DNA of 64,000 nucleotides, from contig SRSI01000077.1 in NCBI GenBank assembly GCA_005656395.1, positions 62,001 through 126,000 of the forward strand. Direction: 5' to 3'. The notes under the pieces are model-generated. The model saw only the letters and a list, made by a program, of their open reading frames with translations. It had not been told where the DNA came from and ran no database searches. Position 1 is the stretch's first letter, and each line of letters opens with the position of its first letter. Made by a program: the position numbers and the translations under genes. This DNA comes from Strongyloides papillosus (taxonomy: Eukaryota > Nematoda > Chromadorea > Rhabditida > Strongyloididae). Positions 36,060 through 48,073 of the stretch are shown in pieces.

Positions 36060-38189
36060 TTTTTAATACGTTTCTTAAAACTACCAATTACAAATATAAT
36101 AAATTACAGAATGTTTAAAATTATTTAATTATATACGAAAAAAACAACTATAAAAAATATTAAAAGTCAATTTATTCGTTTTATTACTTGATATATCAAA
36201 TTAATTATAAATGCTGTATGAGGAAATTGACAATGTTTAAATGTTTTATATCATTTAATTTTTATAATATACAGTATAATTGCCTAATAATGAATGCGTC
36301 ATTAAAATCTTTTCATCTGTTTATTATTATAAGTAATTATTAAATTCTAAAGAGTTATAAAATATTTTATTTGTAAAAAAACAACTTGGTAGGTATAGAG
36401 TTTTGTGGGGTTAATTTTTTGAAAATTTCATTTATTCATAATAATAATGACAATAATTTTATTGACTTATATAAATTATTTAACAAAGTCTAATATGTCT
36501 GCTTTAAAAATCTTCATATAAAAAAAATTAACAATTTGTTCTTTTGTAAATGTTATTTCAGCTAAAACTTTAAGGTCAAAGACTATATTTTTGAAAATAA
36601 ATAATAGATACATTAAGGCATGGTATTTTGATTTTTTTAAACTTTTCATAAATATATATGCTTGCCAAAAAATTCATTCTAATGTGATATTTAAATTAAA
36701 AAATAAAAAATTTATTTATTTGGAGCATTTTTATGTTGTTGTCAAAAGAACAGTTTTTAAAATTTTTTTACAACATATTTGTAAATAAATTGATTTTAAA
36801 CTTCGAAATTTACTAATCATAATTATTTGGAATTTAAAAAAGAAAAGTACTGTTTTATATTAACATAAATATAATTAAAGTTTTCTATCATAGATTATGT
36901 TGTAAAGTAATATTTCATACAAACAACTAAAATAAACATGCAAAATATTTTTCATGAAAGTTTTTTTAATTTTACAAACTGCAAATTATATTCCTAGTGG
37001 AATATATTTAATTACAATGAAATATTTAAATATAATTATAAAGAAATTCCAGACTCAACTGTACAATCATTATGATAGACAAAACTATGATGTAAGATTT
37101 TAGGTTGATATTTTTCAAATTATAAATGCAAAGTAACATATAACTTATGATTTTTCAAAGAAAAAACAACGTAAAATATTTTGAAAAACGAAAAGATATT
37201 TAAATATGTAATTGTTTAAAACATAGAACTTCCTTCATTTCAAATAAAAATTTCACAGTTAATTAATATTTTTTAGTAAAAATTATATAAATGATAGTAT
37301 CAAAAAAAAGTTCTCACAATATTTTATTTTTCATAAATATTTAATAATGATCGTAAATATAGATAACAACACTATTTAGGTTTTGTGGAACCAATATTAC
37401 AATTGTACTCAAAAAATAAAATTTAAAAAGTTATATTAATTAATTTGAACATTTTTTTTAACATTCCCGTTGAACTTGTTAGATAATAATTATTAAAATA
37501 TTTATAAAAAAACAAAATGTGCTGGAATTATACAACCTATATAATTTATAAATAAAAAAGGTATTTTTATCACAAAATTCAATTATTTTTAGTGAAAATA
37601 TAAATTTATGCTTTTTATAGTGAATTTGATTTACTTGATATTTTTATATCTACATAAAATTTCGTAATTTTTTTTGCCGTGTTTTGATGGTAAAAAATAA
37701 GCAATTTATTTAATTTGTTGGACTATTGTCAGTGTATTAATGACTATATTATTTATTAATTCTTATTATTTTTTTCTAGTATAAAATTTATGGGGATTTT
37801 TTTGACTTGCAAAATGTAATGTACCTTTTCTGTGCCTAAACAACTTTTAATCAAACGATTACGTTAATTTACTGGTATAGTATGAAGCCAATTTCTGTAT
37901 TAGCTATTATTTTTATACAGAAATTGTGATATTTTTGTTCAAGATTTGGTATAAATTAAATAAATAGAGAATATTTTATTAAATTTTAATTATAAATGAA
38001 GCCATTAAACAGTTCAGAAAATTAAACTAAATTTTTAGTTTAGGATGATACATAAAATAAGGTTCCACTGGACAATTTAACATTTTAAATTTAGATATTT
38101 AGAGTTGCAACCAAAATATTTACTATATTTGTAATTAAGTTTATTATGAGTTTCCTTCAAATAATGTATTTTTTTTAAATTTAGTCTTT
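36060..38189. other. Gene-free AT-rich intergenic region
   Basis: About 2.1 kb between the Srg receptor and the cyclase pseudogene. A 65-codon plus-strand frame near 36.6-36.8 kb is Lys/Phe/Ile-rich with no motif and was not accepted. Nothing else recognised. Confidence 0.55.
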
Positions 38190-41100
38190 TATTTGCCTTA
38201 AAAACAATACATTTAGTATTTTTTTTCACTAAATTCAGAAATATTACTTTATTTGACAGGTTACAATTTAATTGGTGGAATTGTTTGATTTGCTTTAGAA
38301 AAGATAAAAGAAGAAGAACTTCTCCCAAATTACGATTTTAAAATTACTACAAGATTTGATGAATGTCATGTACCTAATGCTACTGATGCAACATATCAAA
38401 TTATTAATGATGGTGTTGATATACTATTTAGACCGTCATGTAGTAGATCAGTGATAAGATCATAAACTCATGCAAAAGTTTATAATAAACCAGTATTTTC
38501 TTGGGACATACAATCATATGGAGATTTTGAAAATATTAAAAAATTACCATATTTAATTTCATTGAATCCATTAAAAATTTCATTGTACAAATTTCTATTT
38601 AATTTTGTAAAACAATTTAATTGGAAAACACTATCATTCATTTCTGCATCAGATGATATTGGAAGGTGTTCAAATATATTAAATGGTTTAGAAAAATCTG
38701 TTGAAGAAGAGGTTTCTGACATATATTTATCTTTCACATTTAGAACATCAAATCTTCCGACAAGACATGATTTTGAATATTTTATAAACAATGTAAAAGA
38801 CAAATCAAGAATAATATTACTTTGTTTTGATAGTAATCTATGGAGGAGAGAATTTTATTTAACATTATTTGAAATAAAATTAAATATGAAAGAGTACGTA
38901 TTAATAAATATTGAAAATAGATTCTCTGATTTTAACACATTTCATATTTAAAGCAATGGAGATAGATTTAAATTTTATGAAGATTATAACACTCCAAATG
39001 ATGGTAGAGATAGTGATGTTATGGAAATTGTACAATATAGTTTCCTTATAGACTAAAAAAAGAAACCGTTATCTAATGGTAATTTTAAGAATGAAATATT
39101 AAAAAGTATAGAAGAATATCCATTTTATTGTAAAACGTGTAATGTACAAAATTATTGCACAACATTAATGTTTGCCTCAAATTTATATTATGCTATTTAT
39201 ATGTGGTCGAAAATATTAAACAATACGTTAAATTTTTTATGAAGATTAAGCATTGTATGATCCATCATTATATAGAAAAGATTGTAATGGAACTTATAAA
39301 AGTATTTTAAACGAATTTTCATATAAAGATGATTGTTTTTATAATGCTGAGTTTGTCGTTACTGGATTAAACAGTAATGAGACAACAACTCAATATATTC
39401 AATACTCAATTTTACCAATTAAAAATTTCAGAAAAACAATATTAACTTCTAATACTAAATAAACAATGTTTAGAAAATGGGATATGTTCATTCCATTGAA
39501 TGTTCCAAAATGTGGTTATTTAAAACGGAGGTGTTCAATTTCGTTTATTAGAGAAAATACAGCATGGTTTATTGTTGTAGTGATTGTTTGGGTAATTATT
39601 ATTACAGTTATTATATTTTACATAGCGTACAAATTGAATGACGTTTGTAAAATTAATAATAAAGAGAAATATATATAGAAGAGTAATCAAAGAAACATCG
39701 AAAAAATTGATGGCAATGGAGCTAAAGCTTTATGATTGGAGTCTTTTTATTCAACTTTTACATCAATTAACACCAATGATAGTTTTAGGAGAAAGAAAGA
39801 GACGAAATATTTATATGGCTTTTATGATGGTAAGTCAATTGTTTGAAAAAAACATTCTTTAAAAATTATTAATGAAGAAACAATAGCAAAAAAAATGAAA
39901 GAATATATTACTATGGAACATGAAGATATTAACAAATTTCTAGTAATTTCTGTTGAAATTGGTAAAATTTATTAAATTTTGGAAATATCGTAAAAGAGGA
40001 AGTTTATTTGTAAGTAAATTTTTAATTTATGATAAATATCTCATAGGATATACTTAGAAGTGACAATTCCATTTTTGATTCTTTTTTTTGCAATAATTTG
40101 TTAACTGATATGTTAGGTGGATTAATTTGTATACATTCTAGTTCAATAAAATTCCATGGTGTGTTAACATCAAAAAAATGTCTTCTTAGCGATTGTTGGC
40201 AATTAAAAATAAGTGATTTTAATTCGAAAACAGTTCAATGTAGTGATAAAGTTAGACTTTTGAAAAATTATGGATTGCACTTGAGGCATTAAGATCTAAA
40301 GATTATATTGGTTCATCTGAAGGTGATATATATATTCTTGGAATAATAGCATAAGAGATATTTACAAAAAAACTTCCATGGGATTACACAAAACGTGAAG
40401 AGGGTTTAGAAGAATTAATTTATTTAATTAAGCGAGGAGGTCCAAACATTATAAGACCTGATATAAACATCCCAGAAGGATTAACATTTAATGCTTCAGC
40501 ATTACCTTTATGTCGAGAATGTTGGAGTGAAAACCCAAAAGAAAGACCTAAATTAAAAAATATTGCAGTATTACACAAGCAATTTGCACAATCGAAAGCA
40601 AAAAATTTAATGGATCATGTTTTTGCAACACTTGAAGACTATGCACATAAATTAAAAAATGAAGTTGAGAGTAGAAGTAGAAAAATCAGGAGGAACAAAA
40701 AAAATGTAATATCTTGTTACAGAAAATACTACCACCACAGATATCAGAAAAACTGAAATTAGGTATACATGTACCACCCGAAAATTATGATAATATAACA
40801 GTTTTTTTCTCAGATATAGTTAAATTTACTACATTCTCACAAAAATGTAGCCCATTCCAAGTAGTGAATATACTTAATGAACTTTTTTCACAATTTGATA
40901 ATATTATTGAAGGGTTAGATGTGTATAAAGTTGAAACAACTGGTGATGGATATTTGTGTGTATCTGGATTACCTCATCGTAATGGCGACAATCATGTTGT
41001 CGAGATTGCTAAACTTGCTTTAGGGTTTATGAAAACATGTCAAGAATTTAAAATACTTCATCTACCAAATGAAAAAATAATGTTAAGAATTGGTTGCAAT

Positions 41101-41335
41101 ACGGGCCCATGTACTGCTGGCGTAGTTGGACTATCAATGCCGAGATATTGTTTATTTGGAGATATAGTTTATACGGTCTCTAGAATGAAGAGGAATGAAA
41201 AACCAGGAAGAATACATACAACAGAATCCTTTTATTCCCTAATATCCACCTTTGGTAATTTTATAATGGAACATAGAGTAGAATTTATAATTAAAGGAAA
41301 GGGTGTAATGAATACATATTGGTAAAATGGAATGA
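38190..41335 (+). pseudogene. Receptor guanylate cyclase pseudogene
   Basis: A damaged tandem copy of the cyclase gene that follows. The ligand-binding half aligns with it (KLPYLISLNPL, IGRCSN, LLCFDSNLWRREF, NDGRDSD, PFYCKTCN, IPLNVPKCGYL) but is broken by stops near 38287, 38463, 38949 and 39053 and by frameshifts. The pseudokinase part has a TAA near 40351, and a one-base deletion near 40681-40687 changes frame before the cyclase domain. The cyclase domain itself is open for about 200 codons but ends in a TAA where the paralogue has Leu, and its FGDIVYTVSRMKR differs from the paralogue's FGDTVNTASRMES, losing a conserved Asn. From about 40,370 on the DNA is nearly identical to the intact gene while the 5' half is strongly diverged. 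The 5' limit is approximate. Confidence 0.9.
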
Positions 41336-41558
41336 CTAGTAGATTAATACTTGAATCTTCTTATTATAATTCCCATAACTTATAATTAATTGGAAATTTT
41401 CGTTTAATTAAATAATTTATACTTTTATTTTAGAATGTTCAAAGATTATGAAGGTTTAATGGAAACCTTTAAAATTTTTATATATTAAATCTAAATTTAT
41501 ATGATGGAATTAGATGTTCATTTTTTTATGTGAAAGGTATTTTAACGCTTTGTAAAAT

Positions 41559-44500
41559 ATGATTTTTAAAATTTACTTATTGTTTATTTACTGTACTATA
41601 ATATCTTGCTTACGTATCCTAAAGTTAGGTTTTTTGTTTCCATTACATTCAAAAACACTATACAATATTTCTGGATTTAATCTATCAGCGGGTGCCATAT
41701 CTATTGCTATTGATAAAATAAAGAACGAACAAATTCTACCTAATTTTAATTTTTCATTTGAAGTTAAATTTGACGAATGTAATCCAACTATAGCTACCGG
41801 TTTAACTGAACAACTCATTCGAAGTAATGTTGATGTCATTATAGGGCCTACTTGTAGTAGATCAGCAACAAAGTCCAGTCTTCATTCAACATTTTTTAAT
41901 AAACCAACAATTACGTGGGGTATCTCAGCAAATAGTAACTATGGAAATACAAAACGTTTACCAAATTTAATTACAATTAATCCATTGATATCTCCTATAA
42001 TTATAGCTCTTTTAGATGTCCTTAAAACATTTAAATGGTATGATATTTCTTTGATAGCAACAACAAATGAATTAGGTAGATGTTCAAATATTAGAAAAGC
42101 AATTGAAAATGCAATTCAAACTGAAACTGGTTTACTAACAATAAAAAAATCATTTGAAACAACAATTCCACCAAGTGATGAAGAATATGATCACTTTTTA
42201 GAAGATACAAAATTAAATGCTCGTATTATAGTTGCTTGTTTTGACAGTGATTATTGGAGAAGAAAGTTTTTTCTTAAAATGTTTGATCATGGTATGGATA
42301 ATGGCGAGTATGTTTTAATTAATTTTGAAAATAGAAATTCCGATTTCATGAAATATGAATTTGATAAAACAATGTCAAGAAGATTATTAATTTATGAAGA
42401 TGGTAATATCCCCAATGATGGAAGAGATGAAGATTCTTATAAAATAGCTAAGTATACTTTGTATATTGATTTAGCAACATTTCCTGATGTAAATTTTGAA
42501 TTTTCCAAAAAAATTCTCAATAGTATTGAAGGATGGCCCTTTTATTGTAAAACATGTAATACCTCAACAGCTTTATTTTCATCCATATTTTCTCCATATC
42601 TTCATGATGGTCTCTATTTATGGGCAATGATTTTAAATAAAACATACAATATTTATGGTGAGAAAGCATTAACTGATGGATCACTATATAGGAAACATTG
42701 TAAAGGTGTGTATGATGGAATTGTTGAAACTTTTGCGTATGATAATGATTGTTTTCGTCTTGCAGATGTTGAATTGACAGGATTAAGTGATAGATATACT
42801 ACAACTCACTATATAAGATATAAATTTTCCAATTTATCAAGTTTTGTCAAAACAAACCTTGTAAATAATCTTGAGAGAACTCTTTTTAAAGAATGGGGTA
42901 ATAAAATTCCACTAAATGTTCCAAAATGTGGATATTTAAATGATAAATGTCCTACAAATTTTATTGAAGATAACAAAGCTATATTTATAATAATTTGTAT
43001 AGTTATATCTATCCTTGTACTTATATCATTTTTCCTAATTAATTATATCATTTTTACTTCCAAAAAACGTAAAGCAGATGAATTATCAAAATGGAAAATA
43101 CCATTAAATTATTTACAAAAATATGATGAAAAAGGTTTTATGAGTCATAGTTTAGTATCATTTGAATCAGGAGCAACATCTAGAAGTGGTCGTATAAATT
43201 ATAAAAATAACATGAATTCAACAAAATATATTTGTGCAATTTATAAAGATGAAGTAGTTTTTGGTGAGAAACATACTTCGAAAATTGTTAATATTAAGGA
43301 AATTCAAAAAGAATTAAATCAAATTTTATCATTTGATAATAAAAATATAAATAAATTTTATGGTATGTGCATTGAAATAGGAAATGTAATTTCTGTTTGG
43401 AAATATTTTCAAAGAGGAAGTTTATTTGTAAGTAAAAAAATTTTTTATATTAAAATAAATTTGTTAAGGATTTTTTACAAACAGATAATTCTATTTATGA
43501 TACATTTTTTTGTAATACAATTTTAACTGATTTATTGGAAGGATTGGATTATATACATAATAGTTCTATTAGATTTCATGGATCACTATCATCTAAGAAA
43601 TGTCTTATAAGTGATCATTGGCAATTAAAATTATCTAATTTTGATGGAAAATCAATAAGAGCTAAAAATCAAATATCAAATATTGATAAACTTTGGATTG
43701 CACCAGAAACACTAAGATCTGAAGATTGTATTGGTTCACCTGAAGGTGATATATACAGTCTTGGAATAATTGCATCAGAGATATTTACAAAAAATCTTCC
43801 ATGGGATTACACAAAACGTGAAGAGGGTTTAGAAGAATTAATTTATTTAATTAAGAGAGGAGGTCCAAACATTATAAGACCTGATATAAACATCCCGGAA
43901 GGATTGACATTTAATGCTTCAGCATTATCTTTATGTCGAGAATGTTGGAGTGAAAACCCAAAAGAAAGACCTAAATTAAAAAATATTGCAGTATTACACA
44001 AGCAATTTGCACAATCGAAGGCAAAAAATTTAATGGATCATGTTTTTGCAACACTTGAAGACTATGCACATAAATTAAAAAATGAAGTTGAGAGTAGAAG
44101 TAGAGAAATTCAGGAGGAACAAAAAAAATGTAATATCTTGTTACAGAAAATGCTACCACCACAGATATCAGAAAAACTGAAATTAGGTATACATGTACCA
44201 CCCGAAAATTATGATAATGTAACAGTTTTTTTCTCAGATATAGTTAAATTTACTACATTCTCACAAAAATGTAGCCCATTCCAAGTAGTGAATATACTTA
44301 ATGAACTTTTTTCACAATTTGATAATATTATTGAAGGGTTAGATGTGTATAAAGTTGAAACAACTGGTGATGGATATTTGTGTGTATCTGGATTACCTCA
44401 TCGTAATGACGACAATCATGTTGTTGAGATTGCTAAACTTGCTTTAGGGTTTATGAAAACATGTCAAGAATTTAAAATACTTCATCTACCAAATGAAAAA

Positions 44501-44770
44501 ATAATGTTAAGAATTGGTTGCAATACGGGCCCATGTACTGCTGGCGTAGTTGGACTATCCATGCCAAGATATTGTTTATTTGGAGATACAGTTAATACGG
44601 CCTCTAGAATGGAGAGTAATGGAAAACCAGGAAGAATACATACAACAGAATCCTTTTATTTATTACTATCTACCTTTGGTAATTTTATAATGGAACATAG
44701 AGGAGAAGTTATAATTAAAGGAAAGGGTGTAATGAATACCTATTGGTTAAACGGAATGAAAAATATGTAA
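41559..44770 (+). CDS. Receptor-type guanylate cyclase (GCY family)
   Basis: Exon 1 (41559-43427) and exon 2 (43469-44770) join over a 41-base intron in frame to give 1056 residues. Order: signal peptide (1-17); extracellular ANF-receptor-like ligand-binding domain (about 20-470, with paired Cys and N-glycosylation sites); membrane helix (about 475-499); kinase-homology domain (about 510-795) with HGSLSSKKCL and NFD in place of catalytic HRD/DFG residues, so it is a pseudokinase; a coiled linker (HKLKNEVESRSREIQEEQKK); and the cyclase domain (about 865-1050). The cyclase has both metal aspartates (FFSDIVKFTTF, TGDGYLC), the guanine-specifying Glu (KVETTGDG) and CLFGDTVNTASRMES. It should make cGMP at the membrane; in nematodes such proteins mostly act in sensory neurons for chemical or thermal cues. 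The ligand is unknown. Confidence 0.95.
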
Positions 44771-45047
44771 CATATTTTAAAAAATTTCTTTTACTGAAAT
44801 TTTATACAGTTTTATCTAATATAATAGTCATACAATAATATATTGTTTTTTAAATCTATAAATTTACAATTTTCTTATATAATAACTATACATTTGGAAA
44901 AAATTTAATTTCTCGGAATCATAAAATAGTCAAAAAACCTAAAATTAGTAAATTTATTTACGTTAGAAATGCTTTTTTCAAAATTTTTTTTGAGTTTTCA
45001 TATTTTTTTTATTTCTAAATGAAAAAAAATGTATTAAAAATTTAATA

Positions 45048-45928
45048 TTAGGTTGGTGCAAAAATGTTGTTTTTTTAATATCACTTTCTATCATCAATAA
45101 AATATTATCACAATTGACAAAAAATTAAGTCATTAAAATATATAGATTGTATTACTTCTTTACTTAAAAATTTGCATAATAGCAATTTGTTATATTATCT
45201 ATGCTATATTTTCTTTTGCTAAACATGAAGGTAGTCAGAAGTCATTTTTGACACTATTTTTCTAAACGCTTCAACTATGACAAATGACAACTGATGCTTC
45301 TAATAATTTATGTGTAGCATTGGGAGGAGATGGAGTAGATGTTGGAACTATTTAATGATCGTTCTCAATGTTTTAAGGCAAAGAAATGAATCTTAAAATG
45401 AGTTATGCATCTGTAGGGGTCCAGCTTAGAATGAAGATTTTTTGAAGTTCTATCATGTCTAAACTACTTTTAATGATCTCTAATGTAAAGTGCTATCTGA
45501 ATTAAACAAGAAAATTTTAAAAAAATTACGAAATTCAGAAAATGATAAAAAAGTTGTTCTTCAGTATGACGACATGCGACATTGAAGACTTGGAAAAATC
45601 TGGATGAGAGAAGCTATAAATTTCTCTCGCACACAACATATTCTCCAAATGTTTCTCTATCTAATGACTATCTACTCTTATCTCTACATAACTTCCAGGA
45701 TGGTAAACACTTCAGTAAAGGTGACGAAGTAATTATTTGTTTTTTTGAAACTTTCTTTAAAAAAGTTAGGAAATCTTCCACATTTGGAATCAGTAAGGTG
45801 GCTACTAATTGAAGACAAATTGTTGATAATAATGAATAGTATATTACAAATTAAGTAATTTTCTTGTAAAAATGATAACCTTCTAAAGTTTCAGTTAAAA
45901 AAGCGACAGAACTTTTGCGCCAACCTAA
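45048..45928 (+). mobile_element. Decayed mariner transposon
   Basis: The ends are inverted repeats: TTAGGTTGGTGCAAAAATG on the left, and its near complement on the right, which read backwards is TTAGGTTGGCGCAAAAGTTC. Both are flanked by TA, the target duplication of Tc1/mariner elements. The length of 881 bases is shorter than a full mariner of about 1.3 kb, so internal sequence is lost. Inside, 45553-45582 resembles the transposase HDNARPH block with mutations, and 45582-45812 holds a 76-codon remnant of the C-terminus (TYSPNVSLSNDYL, FQDGKHFSKGDE), like the known YSPDLAPSDYHLF...DGKHF pattern. The N-terminal two thirds are unreadable. The copy cannot encode active transposase. The termini resemble the cecropia-type mariner group. 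Confidence 0.93.
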
Positions 45929-46131
45929 TATAATAATGCAGATTGCTTTTAGAAATAAACATTCATAAAGGTTTTAACTATACAATTATATAAGAATAAT
46001 TATTTCTATTACTCAACAGATTTACACTTTTACAAAAGTTTAACTATACAACAATGTTAACATGTTTCATTAAAAAAACGAACAAAAGTAGTTAAATAAA
46101 TTGGTTAATGGCAATATATTTTATCTTTGAA

Positions 46132-46622
46132 ATGTTTAAACGTAATACCTATATATCAATAATATTATTATTTCTATCATTTTATTTATTGCAACAACTT
46201 TATGAAATTTTAGTGCCATTTTTTTATGGAGATAATAAAAATGATTGCGTTAATAATATGCATAAATCAACAAGTACAAAATATTTCAAATACAACATTT
46301 ATTTTTTGATATCAATTACAATTGCAAGAATTATAATATTAATTTTTTATAATTATATAATTAATGATTTCAACAAACTTCTTAGATTAAATATCATTTT
46401 TGGAATTATTACTTTTATATTATTATTATTTCATTATACTCCTGAGATGTTTATCTTTATAAGTAAGTTTAATCAAGTATTAACTCAATAAAAATTTCAG
46501 GATGTAAATGTAATGGTTTAGCAGCATTAGGTTTAATCAGTATATTAATATATATTTGTGAAATATTTTATAGTTATTGTCAAATTCAATATGAAAAATT
46601 ATCTTACCCCTTTCTTGTTTAA
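46132..46622 (+). CDS. Small four-helix membrane protein, tandem copy A, unknown family
   Basis: Exon 1 (46132-46462) and exon 2 (46501-46622) join over a 38-base intron to give 150 residues. Four hydrophobic helices are separated by short loops. The second exon begins in a Cys codon region (RCKCNGL) and holds the last helix. The Met at 46132 was chosen over one 24 bases upstream because MFKRNTYISIILLFL aligns with MKFKPRHFLYVFLVI in copy B. Copy B, 1 kb downstream on the same strand, has the same length, the same intron phase and a second exon of exactly 122 bases. No known family was recognised; the tetraspan layout could suit a channel-like or membrane-adaptor role, but that is not shown. 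Confidence 0.72.
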
Positions 46623-47158
46623 ATTTTTTTAAATTTTGTATATAAAAAATTGCTAAAATTTTTTACATTTAAAAACTGCAATAAATTGGAAAATCAATCT
46701 TAATGTAATACATTTTTTCCATGGTCAATATTTGGTTAAATTTTGTAAACACTAGAATGTTAACCTTTATAAAAAAATTTATTGATGAAATATTAATTTT
46801 TTTGACAGCATAAGTGCATAAAGATCATTTTTAAAAATTTTTTATTTGAAAATTGAAAAATATCATTAAAGTAACAAAAAAAATATTAAAATATATAAAA
46901 AATAAGTGCAAAATAGAGTACTAAGTTAATTTATAAAATCTTATCAACGTTTCATTTGTAGATGTTTCTCTATTAAAATAAATATACACAATCAAACATA
47001 ACAAGTTTCCATGAATTACTAATTTTTTTAATCTTTTTTATTAATTAAAAAAGTTGCACTAGTTAATTAATTTTTTACCTATACATTACTTATCAAATTA
47101 GTCAGTTATTTAAAGTTTATTTTATGAATTATTAGGTATTTAAGTTACTGACATTACT
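46623..47158. other. Spacer between the two small membrane-protein genes
   Basis: AT-rich DNA without recognisable features; it should include the promoter of copy B. Confidence 0.55.
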
Positions 47159-47645
47159 ATGAAATTTAAGCCAAGACATTTTCTTTATGTATTTTTGGTC
47201 ATTTCTGCTGTTGCAAACTTGTTGCGAAATATTGAAGGTTTTCAAATACAGTTGACAGGTTTAAAGGAATGTTATATAAAATACTACGAAAAAGATGGTT
47301 TGACATTTATTTTATCAATTCATTTATTCGTAAGAATTTTTAACTCCATCATTTTTTATTTCGTATGTATTTATTGTTGTGGGTGTTGTAAATCAAAAGA
47401 AATTTTGAAATATTTTTTTATCAGTGAAATTATTTTAGAAACATTTGGTTTAACGACACTTGTACTGTTATTGATGCCTAATTTGGGTAAGTATACTAAT
47501 AATTAATATAATTTTGTTCATAGAATGTAATAATAATAGTTATATAATTTTTGTTATTCTTCTATCAATACTAATTGTTTCCAAGCATATAGTGCTATTT
47601 ATGGCATACCTAATTGAAATAGAAGAGCAGTATTTTGAGGAATAA
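47159..47645 (+). CDS. Small four-helix membrane protein, tandem copy B, unknown family
   Basis: Exon 1 (47159-47486) and exon 2 (47524-47645) join over a 37-base intron to give 149 residues. Four hydrophobic helices are seen, with a Cys-rich patch after the second (YCCGCCKSKE) and an acidic C-terminus (EIEEQYFEE). The intron is phase 1 and exon 2 opens with ECNNNSY, like RCKCNGL in copy A, so the two genes are paralogues despite low residue identity. The Cys patch may be lipid-modified, which is only inference. No known family was recognised. Confidence 0.74.
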
Positions 47646-48073
47646 TTAAATTTATGAAATAATGTAAAGTATATTTAAAGATAGGTTAAAAAAACAATGA
47701 AATTAAATATTATTTAATCCATGTCTGTAAAACAAAGAATAGTTTATTTGAAGTATAAACAAAATGAATTATAAGTAATTGATCAAGTTTTGTGTTGATT
47801 TATTATTTTTACTTATTTTAATTTTTAAAATTAATATTTTGTTTTTATATTATATATAAAAACATGTGTTTTCTAATAACCACTAAATTTATTTTAAAAA
47901 AAATATCTAAAAATGTTGTTAAAGTAACTTTATCAAGTAGAAATATACTATTGAATACAATTTTAACATTAATGATAAATATGATATTGATTTTTCTTAA
48001 TATGTAGTTTAAAATTATAAGATTTTAAAATGTTTTGTCAAGGACGTTAAATACATTTAAGAATAGTGTATTC
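47646..48073. other. 3' flank shared with the second P-glycoprotein copy
   Basis: The last 100 bases before the P-glycoprotein stop (about 47976-48073) are essentially identical to 54361-54453 downstream of the other copy, and weaker similarity reaches left to about 47,720. This is the 3' untranslated and flanking part of a segmental duplication. Confidence 0.75.

Noticed and set aside
36591..36788. 65-codon plus-strand frame between the Srg receptor and the cyclase pseudogene
   Set aside because: Lys/Phe/Ile/Asn-rich composition as expected by chance at this AT content, with no motif and no splice support.
38077..38328. 83-codon minus-strand frame at the start of the cyclase pseudogene
   Set aside because: It overlaps sequence that aligns on the plus strand with the intact cyclase; composition is random-like.
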